Shown: piece after piece, positions 6,654 to 15,088 of the stretch
Layout: every line of letters begins with the position of its first letter
Position numbering within the stretch: the stretch's first letter is position 1
Source of the DNA: Bacteroidota bacterium
GTDB taxonomy: Bacteria; Bacteroidota; Bacteroidia; Chitinophagales; Chitinophagaceae
Direction: 5' to 3'
Assembly: GCA_013287475.1 (NCBI GenBank)
Contig: JABDDT010000035.1
Location: 1-32,046 of the forward strand
Length of the DNA stretch: 32,046 nucleotides
Notes under the pieces: generated by a model
The model's database searches: none
Told to the model about the DNA's origin: nothing
The model's input: the letters and a program-made list of their open reading frames with translations, nothing else
Position numbers and translations under genes: made by a program

Positions 6654-9533
6654 TTATGGCCTGTTTCTACCGCCACCATCAAAACCGCCACCTTCACGCC
6701 TGCCCCCCGGAGGAAAAAATCCCGGCATCCTGTTTTGTTTTGGTTCTGCAAAATTATTCAGATTATAGGTGAAGGTCAGCATCGCATACCGGGTAAGCGT
6801 ATTGGTCCTGGTATAGGATTCCAGGTTTGAAGTCACCGATTTACTGACTGAAGTATTCTGGTTCAGCAGATCAAAAACACTCAGTCTTATTTCACCATTC
6901 TTCTTTTTAAAAACCTGTTTGGCGATGCTCGGACTTAGCAGGGGTACGCTTGCATTATATGCTGCAGCATTATTGTTCGTATATGTGTAATCAAAATTTG
7001 CTGCAATCAGCCATCCGTTGTTTGTATATGCTGTAAATTCCGCAGAGAAGGCCTGAGAAAATGCATTGAGATTATTTTGCGCATTTGATTTTTGTGGCGA
7101 GGCACCAGATCTCTTGTTGATGCTATATTTGGAAACAGTACTAAAGTTCATATCAAAGTTCTTCCTGATATTCGTAGTCCAGGAAATCGTTTCAGACAAT
7201 CCCGTGTTTTTCGAATATACATGCGCGTAATTATTTTCTGCGGCATCTATGGAATCCTGTGCAAGAAGGTTCTGACTCTGAGCATATGTTATACTGGTAA
7301 TAAAGTTCAGGTTGGATTTAGGTTTATTTAAGGGGATACCATAATTAAAATATCCAGAGATATTATAAGTACCGTTCAGGTTTACGTAAGTGGTTTGCTG
7401 ACCCCCCTTTGAATTATAATAAACAGCCGATTGTATATCATTTACGATCGTACTTGCATTGATTGTTGCAAAGACCACGTGCTGCGATCCGGGTTCGAAC
7501 GATGAATATAGCATGCGCAGACTATGTGTGAACTGCGGTTTCAGGTCGGGATTACCTACCTGGTAATTAATCTGATCAGTCGTTGTAATTAATGGCTGCA
7601 GCTGCGTTACAGAAGGAGTACCCGTTCTTCCTGAATAGTTAAGACGAAAATGTTTTGTTTTCGAAATGGCATATTGGAAATTGACTGTGGGTGTAAGATT
7701 CACATAGTTCTGAACCACACTGATATCTTTGGTGGTGTTCAGACTATTGAATCCGGTGAATTGTATTCCGGATCCTACTGAAAAATTAAACTTGGGATTC
7801 TGAACCCTGTAATTCAGTGTGAACCTGTTGGAATGAGATACGAATTTATATGAGTTACTGAACAGGCTGTCAAATTGTTCATAGCCTTTCAATGAATCGA
7901 CAAAATCATATGTATTGTTGATGGATACATTATGCTGATAGTTAAAATTATAATTGAATTCCAGGATCTGATTCTTACCCACAGGTTCTGTATAAGACAA
8001 TGTGGGACTGATCGTATATGAATGGAGGGTATCAGTTATATATTGATTAAGTGTATCAACTTTACCCAGATTATAAAAATCATTTATTGCATAATTATAT
8101 CCATATCCTTCATTCACATTCGCGGTACCATTGATGTCAAGAGAGATAGTCCGGTATTTCTTTGCGAATCTGTGCCTGAACTGCAAATTGGATCCATTGA
8201 TATTAAAACCATTATTATAATTGGAGGAATTCCCTATTGAAGTATTTACAGGCGACCCGTGATTGTCGACGGTAGTGGAGTTTGAACTCGCGCTGGGATC
8301 ACTTCTCTGAAAGGTCAGGTTAGGGCGGAATACAAGTGAATTGTTGCTATCGTATTTCTGCTCCAGATTCAAATATACACGGTGTGACTGCAACCTTTGA
8401 ATGCTTGACTGATATCCGGAAGTTGTATTGGAACTGTCCTGACCTGATTGGCCCGTGATGAGTTTTATGGTACTGTCCTGCTGACTGACAGCTATGTGCT
8501 GACTGTTGAAAAAATAACTTCCGTAGAAATCAGTTTTAGGGCCGAATGAATTCCTGTAGTTTGCGCCACCAGCCCAGACGGTCGTAACACCAGAAGAATT
8601 CGCAGAGGTGCTGGCGCCTCCTCCGCCTCCTCCTCTTCCACCTGAAATAATGTCCGGTGTAAAATTTTGTTTGTTGATATCATTTGCCTGTCCCAGCAAT
8701 GATATCTGCTGGTCATTATCAAACCGGTGCATATTTATGCTTTCATCATAATTCTGATCTGTACCAATACCGCCTACCAGTTTCACAAAATATCCCTGAC
8801 GCTTATCTTTTTTAGTAATGATATTAATGGTCTTTACCCTGTTGCCATCGTCGAAGCCACTGAATTTGCTCTGATCACTCAGGTCATCAAAAACCTGAAT
8901 TTTATCTATGATGTCCGGAGGAAGGTTCCTGGTTGCCAGTTTTGGATCGTCATTGAAAAAGCGTTTACCATTTACCAGCACGCGACTTACTGTTTCCCCC
9001 TGTGCGGTAATTACTCCGTTTTTATCAACCTGTATACCTGGCATTTTTTTTAAGAGGTCTTCCGCCAGTGCATTGGGTTTCGTCGTAAAACTGCCCGCAT
9101 TATATTCTACCGTGTCTTTATGAACAGCCATCGGCGGCCTTTCAATGGTTACTTCTTCCAGCATTTCCGTGGACTTACGCATATTCAGAATACCAAGATC
9201 TATATCCTTATTTGTACTGCTGATCGTAATATCTCTCCGGAGATGACGATATCCTTCAAAGCTGATGAGCAGATGATATGATCCGGGATGAAGGTTTTTT
9301 ACAATGAAATAACCCTTTTCGTTGGTGGTCATAAATTGAATGTTTACGGAATCCGGACCAATGGGTTTGACTGTAACCGTCGCTTCACTCATATCCTGCT
9401 TACCCGTTGTATCTACGATGGTACCTTTTACTGATCCCGTTATCTTGTTTTTTGTATTTGCCGGATTATTAACCTGTGAAAAGACAGAAATTCCTGTGAG
9501 GAATAAAATAGAAAAAAATAAAAGAATACGCAT
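6654..9533 (-). CDS. Outer-membrane beta-barrel protein with carboxypeptidase-regulatory and plug domains
   Basis: A 959-aa outer-membrane protein. Residues 1-20 are a signal peptide (MRILLFFSILFLTGISVFSQ). Residues about 33-115 are a carboxypeptidase-regulatory-like beta sandwich (GTIVDTTGKQDMSEATVTVKP, YFIVKNLHPGSYHLLIS). Residues about 120-245 form a TonB-receptor-type plug (LLKKMPGIQVDKNGVITAQGE, VLVNGKRFFNDDP). The remainder is a long barrel with alternating aromatic strands, of the outer-membrane-beta-barrel family common in Bacteroidota. A loop near residue 300 contains a run of glycines, and the C terminus is also Gly/Arg-rich and not an ordinary barrel-ending strand. Unlike SusC it has no SusD partner. 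Role: probably uptake or surface display; cargo unknown. It is divergent from the FtsX-type permease gene across a 306-bp spacer. Confidence 0.82.
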   Translation of the reverse strand: MRILLFFSILFLTGISVFSQVNNPANTKNKITGSVKGTIVDTTGKQDMSEATVTVKPIGPDSVNIQFMTTNEKGYFIVKNLHPGSYHLLISFEGYRHLRRDITISSTNKDIDLGILNMRKSTEMLEEVTIERPPMAVHKDTVEYNAGSFTTKPNALAEDLLKKMPGIQVDKNGVITAQGETVSRVLVNGKRFFNDDPKLATRNLPPDIIDKIQVFDDLSDQSKFSGFDDGNRVKTINIITKKDKRQGYFVKLVGGIGTDQNYDESINMHRFDNDQQISLLGQANDINKQNFTPDIISGGRGGGGGGASTSANSSGVTTVWAGGANYRNSFGPKTDFYGSYFFNSQHIAVSQQDSTIKLITGQSGQDSSNTTSGYQSSIQRLQSHRVYLNLEQKYDSNNSLVFRPNLTFQRSDPSASSNSTTVDNHGSPVNTSIGNSSNYNNGFNINGSNLQFRHRFAKKYRTISLDINGTANVNEGYGYNYAINDFYNLGKVDTLNQYITDTLHSYTISPTLSYTEPVGKNQILEFNYNFNYQHNVSINNTYDFVDSLKGYEQFDSLFSNSYKFVSHSNRFTLNYRVQNPKFNFSVGSGIQFTGFNSLNTTKDISVVQNYVNLTPTVNFQYAISKTKHFRLNYSGRTGTPSVTQLQPLITTTDQINYQVGNPDLKPQFTHSLRMLYSSFEPGSQHVVFATINASTIVNDIQSAVYYNSKGGQQTTYVNLNGTYNISGYFNYGIPLNKPKSNLNFITSITYAQSQNLLAQDSIDAAENNYAHVYSKNTGLSETISWTTNIRKNFDMNFSTVSKYSINKRSGASPQKSNAQNNLNAFSQAFSAEFTAYTNNGWLIAANFDYTYTNNNAAAYNASVPLLSPSIAKQVFKKKNGEIRLSVFDLLNQNTSVSKSVTSNLESYTRTNTLTRYAMLTFTYNLNNFAEPKQNRMPGFFPPGGRREGGGFDGGGRNRP

Positions 9534-9839
9534 GTTTTGATTTGGGACCAGCTCTTCACCTAACAGAGAATCGAAAATTTAGTTTCAAGATCTGTTTTAA
9601 ATAAGTTTGCTGTTTTATCTAAACTACAATTACGTAAATCAATTTGTAATAGTGGTCGGAGAATTCCGGAATTATGCCCGTTAACATATAGGTAACACCA
9701 CCATCTCTGGTTATATAAATAGAACATGTGTTGTTCAGAATCGAACACAATTTTCTGATAGCATGACGTAAGTGGGTAATATTCAACTAATTATATCATG
9801 GCATGTCTTATGTGATTTTAGACTTATCAAAAAATTATC
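9534..9839. promoter_or_regulatory. Divergent promoter region with a 12-bp palindrome
   Basis: 306-bp spacer between the divergent barrel (-) and permease (+) genes, with no ORF of note. It holds the perfect palindrome AATTCCGGAATT (9662-9673), a TGTGTT/AACACA inverted repeat (9727-9732 with 9744-9749), and a + strand TAAGTTTG (9602-9609) matching the Bacteroidota -7 consensus but 230 bp from the permease ATG. I cannot assign the promoters with confidence. Confidence 0.4.
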
Positions 9840-12269
9840 ATGATCAGGAGTTATTTCAAAATTGCATTCAGGAATCTGATGAAATACAGGTTCACATCAT
9901 TCATCAATCTGTTTGGCCTTGCTATCGGCCTCACCTGTTGCTTGTTGATACTAGCATTTATTCTGAATGAACTGAGTTATGATAAATACAATAAGAATGC
10001 AAATCGTATTTACCGGGTGACAAGAAGTTTTAATAATCAGGACGGGTCGATATCCCTGAACCTGAGTACCATCGCTCCTGCTTTCGGTCCTTATCTGACC
10101 AATGATTTTCCTGAAATAGAGAAAATGACAAGGATGTTAAAAAATGGCATAACATCCTTCCGGTACAAGGAGAATTTATTCAATGAAACCAATATATACT
10201 TTGCTGATGATAATCTGTTTGATGTTTTTACCCTGAAAGTAAAAGAAGGCAATCCTAAAACTGCCCTGTCAGATCCATTTACGGTTATGTTATCAGAAGA
10301 TATGGCAAAGAGATATTTTGGAAGTGAAGATCCAATGAATAAAACGATAAGGGCGTACAATCAATTCAATCTTAAAGTAACCGGAGTTTATAAAGATTTT
10401 CCATATAATTCCCATATGCATCCAGACGCCCTTGTGTCTTTCTCCACTCTGAATGATTCAACTGTTTACGGAGCTGAAAATTTACGCACAAGCTGGGGCA
10501 ACAATTCCTTTTTTAATTTTCTCCTGCTTCCTGAAAATTACCAGGTAAAAAATATGATCGGGCGATTCCCTGAATTTGTTGACAAGCATATGGATCACAA
10601 AGATTTCAACGGACAGAATCCGTCAAAATTTACCAAACTGGGATTGCAAAAATTAACGGATATACATTTGAGATCCAAAATGGATTATGAAGCCGAACCA
10701 AATGGCGACATCAGCCGTGTATATATATTTTCCCTCATCGCTTTATTTATATTATTGATCGCCTGTATCAATTATATGAATCTGTCAACCGCAAGATCAG
10801 CGCTGCGAGCGCGTGAAATTGGAATCCGGAAGGTGATCGGCGCCAGAAAGAAAGAACTTATTTTTCAATTCCTTAGCGAGTCCGTTATGCTTTGCTGGTT
10901 AGCTACTTTAATCGCATTCTTTCTCACTACGATGGCAATTCCCTGGCTCAATAAAATTTCAGGACAGCAAATCTCTTATCATGACTTGCTAAGATGGAAA
11001 ATCGTAATCCCATTATTATTAACGCCATTTATACTTGGAATTGTTTCCGGAATATATCCTGCCCTTTTTATGTCCTCATTTCAGCCTGTAAAAACGTTAA
11101 AGGGTCTGTTTAAAACCGGGGGAAGCAGCATTTCTCTAAGGAAAGTTTTGGTGGTGGCGCAATTTGCCATCAGTATTGTGTTGATCATATCTACGGCCAT
11201 TGTTTTTCAGCAATTGCATTATATCCAGAATAAATCGCTGGGTTTTGAAAAAGAACATCAGATCATTTTACCCTATGGCAATGATGTGGATAAACAATAT
11301 GATGTTTTCCGCAATACCCTTTTGCATAATACTTCTTTTAAAGAAATGGGGCGTTCATCCAGAATTCCGACCGGAAGATTATTGGATGCACAGGGAGCTT
11401 TTACCCTTGTCGGGGATTCACTAAGGCCGGTAAATACGGATATCAAAATGGTAAATGTCGACTATGATTTTATTCCGGTTTACAATATCAAAGTTGTAGC
11501 GGGAAGGAATTTCTCAAGAGCATTTGCTACGGATACGGCAAGCTTTATACTGAATGAATCTTCCATTCATGTGCTCGGATGGAAAAATCCCAAGGACGCA
11601 GTCGGAAAAGATTTTAAATACGGTAATCAAAAGGGCCATATTATTGGTGTTATAGCCGATTTCAATTTTGAGTCCATGCATCAGAAAATCGTTCCCATGG
11701 TTCTGACAATGAATCCTCCTTCGCAGCAATACTATAACAATATTACGATCAGGATAGCTGGTAACAATATCGCGGGGACGCTTGGATATCTGGAAAAAAC
11801 ATGGAAAACACTTTTACCGGAAACACCTTATCAATTCAGTTTCCTGAATGAGAATTTTAATAAACTTTACGAGAGTGAACAGAAACAGGGAACCCTGTAT
11901 ATATTTTTTGCGTGCATTGCGATCTTTATAGCCTGCCTGGGATTGTTCGGCCTGTCTTCATTTGCCATTACACAGCGAATTAAAGAGATCGGTGTAAGGA
12001 AAGTGCTGGGTGCCAATGTTGGCAGGATTGTTACTCTCCTGTCGAAAGATTTTCTCAAGCTGGTCGTCATCGCGGCTATCCTGGCCTTTCCTATTGCCTG
12101 GTTCGCCATGAATAGCTGGCTGAAGGATTTTGCATTCCGCGTCAGCATAGAATGGTGGGTATTTATACTGGCTGGCATGCTGGCTTCATTGATCGCGTTA
12201 CTAACGGTAAGTGTCCATGCAGTCAAAGCTGCCAGTGCAAATCCGGTAACCAGCCTGCGCTCGGAGTGA
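9840..12269 (+). CDS. FtsX/MacB-like ABC transporter permease, ATPase not adjacent
   Basis: An 809-aa permease with the double FtsX layout usual in Bacteroidota. It opens MIRSYFKIAFRNLMKYRFTS, then a first membrane helix (about residues 20-43), a large extracytoplasmic domain (about 45-290) and three helices of the first FtsX domain (about 290-415, with REIGIRKVIGARKKEL). A second copy follows: helix near 435-455, a second extracytoplasmic domain, and a final three-helix FtsX domain (about 685-805, with KEIGVRKVLGANVGRIVTLL). The two IRKV-GA cytoplasmic loops are the expected contact sites for an ATP-binding subunit. No ABC ATPase is found on either side, so the partner must be encoded elsewhere. 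MacB-type systems transmit force for export of lipoproteins, peptides or drugs; the cargo is unknown. Confidence 0.88.
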   Translation: MIRSYFKIAFRNLMKYRFTSFINLFGLAIGLTCCLLILAFILNELSYDKYNKNANRIYRVTRSFNNQDGSISLNLSTIAPAFGPYLTNDFPEIEKMTRMLKNGITSFRYKENLFNETNIYFADDNLFDVFTLKVKEGNPKTALSDPFTVMLSEDMAKRYFGSEDPMNKTIRAYNQFNLKVTGVYKDFPYNSHMHPDALVSFSTLNDSTVYGAENLRTSWGNNSFFNFLLLPENYQVKNMIGRFPEFVDKHMDHKDFNGQNPSKFTKLGLQKLTDIHLRSKMDYEAEPNGDISRVYIFSLIALFILLIACINYMNLSTARSALRAREIGIRKVIGARKKELIFQFLSESVMLCWLATLIAFFLTTMAIPWLNKISGQQISYHDLLRWKIVIPLLLTPFILGIVSGIYPALFMSSFQPVKTLKGLFKTGGSSISLRKVLVVAQFAISIVLIISTAIVFQQLHYIQNKSLGFEKEHQIILPYGNDVDKQYDVFRNTLLHNTSFKEMGRSSRIPTGRLLDAQGAFTLVGDSLRPVNTDIKMVNVDYDFIPVYNIKVVAGRNFSRAFATDTASFILNESSIHVLGWKNPKDAVGKDFKYGNQKGHIIGVIADFNFESMHQKIVPMVLTMNPPSQQYYNNITIRIAGNNIAGTLGYLEKTWKTLLPETPYQFSFLNENFNKLYESEQKQGTLYIFFACIAIFIACLGLFGLSSFAITQRIKEIGVRKVLGANVGRIVTLLSKDFLKLVVIAAILAFPIAWFAMNSWLKDFAFRVSIEWWVFILAGMLASLIALLTVSVHAVKAASANPVTSLRSE

Positions 12270-12275
12270 GTCATG

Positions 12276-12289
12276 GACCGATGACCGAT
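12276..12289 (-). repeat. Minimal heptad repeat B (two units)
   Basis: Two adjacent GACCGAT units (GGTCATC type on the - strand), 7 bp after the permease stop codon and 11 bp before the end of the convergent GtrA gene. This is the shortest member of the heptad family in the window and could be chance if seen alone. Confidence 0.5.
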
Positions 12290-12299
12290 AACAGAAGGT

Positions 12300-12671
12300 T
12301 CAGGCAAAGACATATTTCTTCAGCATGAAATAATTATAGCTGACTCCTAACAATACCGATGTAAGAGTTTTTGAAATGATATAATTAATACCAAGAAAGT
12401 GGGTGAAAAAATAAACACCTGCAGCTGAGAGTAAAATATTGCCTGCAAAAAAAAGTATGAATTTAAAAGCCTGATTTCCTGTTTTGCCTTTATATGCATG
12501 AAAGACCCAGTTCCTGCTAAGAATAAACTGTAAACTGCCTCCGCAGATATTTCCCGCAAGATTTGCATAAAGATACCAACTGTGAAAGATCTCCACCAGG
12601 ATGATGGTAATCAGATAGTCTGCTAAAGATCCCAGAATGGAAGCTGCCTGAACCTTTATGAAAGTGATCAT
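12300..12671 (-). CDS. GtrA-family membrane protein
   Basis: Small inner-membrane protein of 123 aa with four hydrophobic helices. It matches the GtrA family: FIKVQAASILGSLADYLITI in helix 1, the conserved FILSRNWVFH segment before helix 3, and a C-terminal SVLLGVSYNYFMLKKYVF. Members help move undecaprenyl-phosphate-linked sugars across the membrane in O-antigen or wall-glycan modification, often next to a glycosyltransferase. Here there is no transferase; the gene instead overlaps the upstream phosphatase-like gene by 4 bp (ATGA), so the two are translationally coupled. That suggests a joint role at the envelope, but the substrate is not visible. Confidence 0.82.
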   Translation of the reverse strand: MITFIKVQAASILGSLADYLITIILVEIFHSWYLYANLAGNICGGSLQFILSRNWVFHAYKGKTGNQAFKFILFFAGNILLSAAGVYFFTHFLGINYIISKTLTSVLLGVSYNYFMLKKYVFA

Positions 12672-13780
12672 TTGGGATGCCTTAACAGGGCTGTATTGTA
12701 CCCGGTTGCCATAGGAATAAAAATGGGGTCAGCATTATTTTTTCGGGAATCAAATTGTTCCCCAAGCAAGCTGGCAATTGTTGATGCCATTTGTTTCTGA
12801 TAGTTCTGCTGGTCGGATTTTATTTCTCCCCCTCTTGAAATTCCCGGTCCGATTACTGCAAACCATGTTTCCCCTGATCCTTTCGTCAGAATTCCATGTT
12901 TATACCAGGCGGTTGGATTTTTACCACGGCCGTGATCGGTCGTAATAATAAATGTTGTTTTATTTCTGTAGAATGGATTGGTCTGAACATAGTACCATAG
13001 TTCGGCAATCATTTTATCAACATTTGCCGCCTGCTGCAAATACAAATCATAACGTTTTCCGTGCGCATATTCATCCGTTTCACCAAATCCGATCAGCACA
13101 ACTTTCGGCTGATTATGTTCTATGTATTCCCGCGCGCTGAGATATGTCAGCAGGTCGTACCGTGTATTCTTTTTATGAACAATTAAATCCTGTGAAACAT
13201 TGATCATTTCATTATTATATGAACTATCATCCGGAAGGTTTTCATATCCGCTATTTACCGGAAGATGTGTTCTATGTTTATTTAAAATAGCTGAGAAAAT
13301 ATTCCATGAGCTGAAAATGGCAACTTTACCGGCGTATTCTTTCCTGGCATTCAGGTATTCGAAGATGTTAGTATTCCTGTTGTGGACAGGAATATTGGGA
13401 ATAAAGACAGGATCGGGATAACCTGTGAACATTTCATTATAACCCGGATAAGATATTTTGTAAAAATTCGCAACGTCCACTTTATTCTCATATAACCTGT
13501 TTCCATACAACTGGCCTTGCTGCGCCACAATATTCCAGAAGAAGGGCATTAGTTTCTGTCTTCGGAGTTCGGCTGTGGAATCCCAGTATAATTGTTTTAG
13601 CAGTGTGGTATCTTCAACATAACGGGGATTACTGATCAGGTCGGAATCAGCGCCGGTAAAGACTTCCTGCCACCGGAAACCATCCGTGGTGATGATGAAT
13701 ATGTTTTCAGCGTTCGGAGCAGGTTGTGCGATTGCTGCTGCTGAAATCAGCAGGAAGTAACAACAGAATACGAATTTCAT
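12668..13780 (-). CDS. Exported alkaline-phosphatase-superfamily hydrolase
   Basis: A 370-aa enzyme of the alkaline phosphatase/phosphodiesterase superfamily. I start it at the ATG at 13780, which opens a good signal peptide (MKFVFCCYFLLISAAAIAQ); the longer frame from 13825 adds 15 residues that spoil it. Two-metal ligands are visible: Asp33 (TTDGF), Asp236 and His240 (GETDEYAHG), Asp282-His283 (TTDHGRG), and a later KHG. The usual nucleophile position lies after TDGFRWQEVF, probably a Thr or Ser in TGADSD, but I cannot fix which residue. The enzyme should act in the periplasm on phosphate or sulfate esters. Its stop overlaps the start of gtrA-like gene (ATGA), and the SusC/SusD locus lies just upstream on the same strand, 132 bp away. 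Confidence 0.82.
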   Translation of the reverse strand: MKFVFCCYFLLISAAAIAQPAPNAENIFIITTDGFRWQEVFTGADSDLISNPRYVEDTTLLKQLYWDSTAELRRQKLMPFFWNIVAQQGQLYGNRLYENKVDVANFYKISYPGYNEMFTGYPDPVFIPNIPVHNRNTNIFEYLNARKEYAGKVAIFSSWNIFSAILNKHRTHLPVNSGYENLPDDSSYNNEMINVSQDLIVHKKNTRYDLLTYLSAREYIEHNQPKVVLIGFGETDEYAHGKRYDLYLQQAANVDKMIAELWYYVQTNPFYRNKTTFIITTDHGRGKNPTAWYKHGILTKGSGETWFAVIGPGISRGGEIKSDQQNYQKQMASTIASLLGEQFDSRKNNADPIFIPMATGYNTALLRHPK

Positions 13781-13912
13781 TTTAATGGGTTTAGCAAAAA
13801 TAGATTCCGCATATAAACCCAGCATTAAAATACTATGAACTTACTGTTACCTAAATTGACTGATTAAGAGATGATTGGAATTGTTTGTGTAAGTATTTGT
13901 TTAAGAAACCGG

Positions 13913-14392
13913 TCAGTAGTCGTCCTGTGCCCAGCGGGAACGGGCCACTCCACTGATGATAAAGGTATCGACAGGATCATCGCTGAACGAAGCTTCCATG
14001 TATATGCTATCAACCACACTCCCGGTTGATTTACCCATACCACCATTCGGAATGATCTTTCCATTTGCGATGTGTACCTTGATATCATAGTATAAATTCT
14101 GCGAAGAGTCTGTTGTAAACGTTAAAGCCTTTGGATTTGCCAATACTTTACATTTGAAATCATAACCATTTCCCAGGTCGTCCAGCCAGAGTGAATCTGC
14201 AACATTCGCGGAAGTATTATAAGTAGAAAACAGAACGTGTTTTCCGATCAGATCATTTCCACCCAGGGTAAGTGTCACCCACCATTCATTCGACATGGCA
14301 ACTGTATTAGTGGCGCCGGGGTTTTCGAGTTTTTTGGTACAGGACATGGAAAACAAAATGATAATTGCCGAAATTCTGAAAATTCTATTCAT
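13913..14392 (-). CDS. SusCD-associated lipoprotein (lipid-binding putative hydrolase-like)
   Basis: A 159-aa lipoprotein: basic N terminus, hydrophobic stretch and lipobox FSMSC with lipidated Cys18, followed by KK. The mature protein opens with NEWWVTLTLGGND and continues with short beta segments such as KHVLFSTYNTS, FKCKVLA and YYDIKVHI. The WWV pattern and its place in a SusCD locus resemble the Bacteroidota lipid-binding putative hydrolase family (PF12888), which I recall but could not check. It is the last gene of the uptake locus, 10 bp after the stop of the preceding lipoprotein gene. It probably sits on the outer membrane and helps bind the substrate of the SusC/D pair. Confidence 0.65.
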   Translation of the reverse strand: MNRIFRISAIIILFSMSCTKKLENPGATNTVAMSNEWWVTLTLGGNDLIGKHVLFSTYNTSANVADSLWLDDLGNGYDFKCKVLANPKALTFTTDSSQNLYYDIKVHIANGKIIPNGGMGKSTGSVVDSIYMEASFSDDPVDTFIISGVARSRWAQDDY

Positions 14393-14402
14393 ATAATACG
14401 TT

Positions 14403-15065
14403 TTATTGCTTTACAAAAGTTCTTGGTCCGGTTCCATAACCAGGAGCAAAATAAACCCAGGTATAAGTGCCGGGAGGATTATAGGTTGTTGCAGAACTAC
14501 TGACTATTCCACCGAAATAAGGACTGTTCTGCGTTGGAATCTGAATATTGTTAGCTGAATAATTTGTTGCGACAACCAGGAGACCCACACCGGAAGAACC
14601 TCCCGGATTTTCAACGGTATAAACTCCTGTATAGATTTTTGTCCAGGTACTGGTCACACCTGTAGCCGCCCTCAGGTAGGTACCTGAATAATCATTTGCA
14701 ATAATTACAGGATCCGCTACAACTGAAGCTGGGACAACAACTACAATCCGCTGATCACTATTGGTACCGTCCGGACTGGTAGCAGTATAATTTATGGTGT
14801 ATACGCCGGATGTTGTCGATGCATCTATAGTCATGCTCGTTTTGTAAGATATTGTATCGCCATTCAGCATGGCAGTTGCCCCCGGATCGGTATAACCGTT
14901 TCCTTCCGTTACAGCAATGAACTTCGGACCGTTAATAGATATGGATGGATAGTAAGCAACTTTCGAAATTCCTACCTGGGTTGGTGTATCAACAATTGTT
15001 TCCTTGTTACAGGAATAGGTCAGAACCAGTAAACAGAGAAATGCAATTCTAAAAATATTCTTCAT
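14403..15065 (-). CDS. Surface lipoprotein with Ig-like DUF5011 domain
   Basis: A 220-aa lipoprotein with lipobox LTYSC (Cys19). Residues about 38-112 form a bacterial Ig-like domain of DUF5011 type, with the hallmark GNGYTDPGATA and the closing VYTINYTATSPDGTNSDQRIVVVV. The C-terminal half (about 118-220) has repeated YSGTYLRA, YTGVYTVEN and PGTYTWVYFAPGYGTG segments, another beta domain that I do not recognise. In SusCD loci such lipoproteins are usually cell-surface ligand-binding proteins. It sits 23 bp after susD and 10 bp before the last lipoprotein gene, so all four genes are probably one operon. Confidence 0.75.
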   Translation of the reverse strand: MKNIFRIAFLCLLVLTYSCNKETIVDTPTQVGISKVAYYPSISINGPKFIAVTEGNGYTDPGATAMLNGDTISYKTSMTIDASTTSGVYTINYTATSPDGTNSDQRIVVVVPASVVADPVIIANDYSGTYLRAATGVTSTWTKIYTGVYTVENPGGSSGVGLLVVATNYSANNIQIPTQNSPYFGGIVSSSATTYNPPGTYTWVYFAPGYGTGPRTFVKQ

Positions 15066-15088
15066 GATATCTTATTTTATATTTAAAA

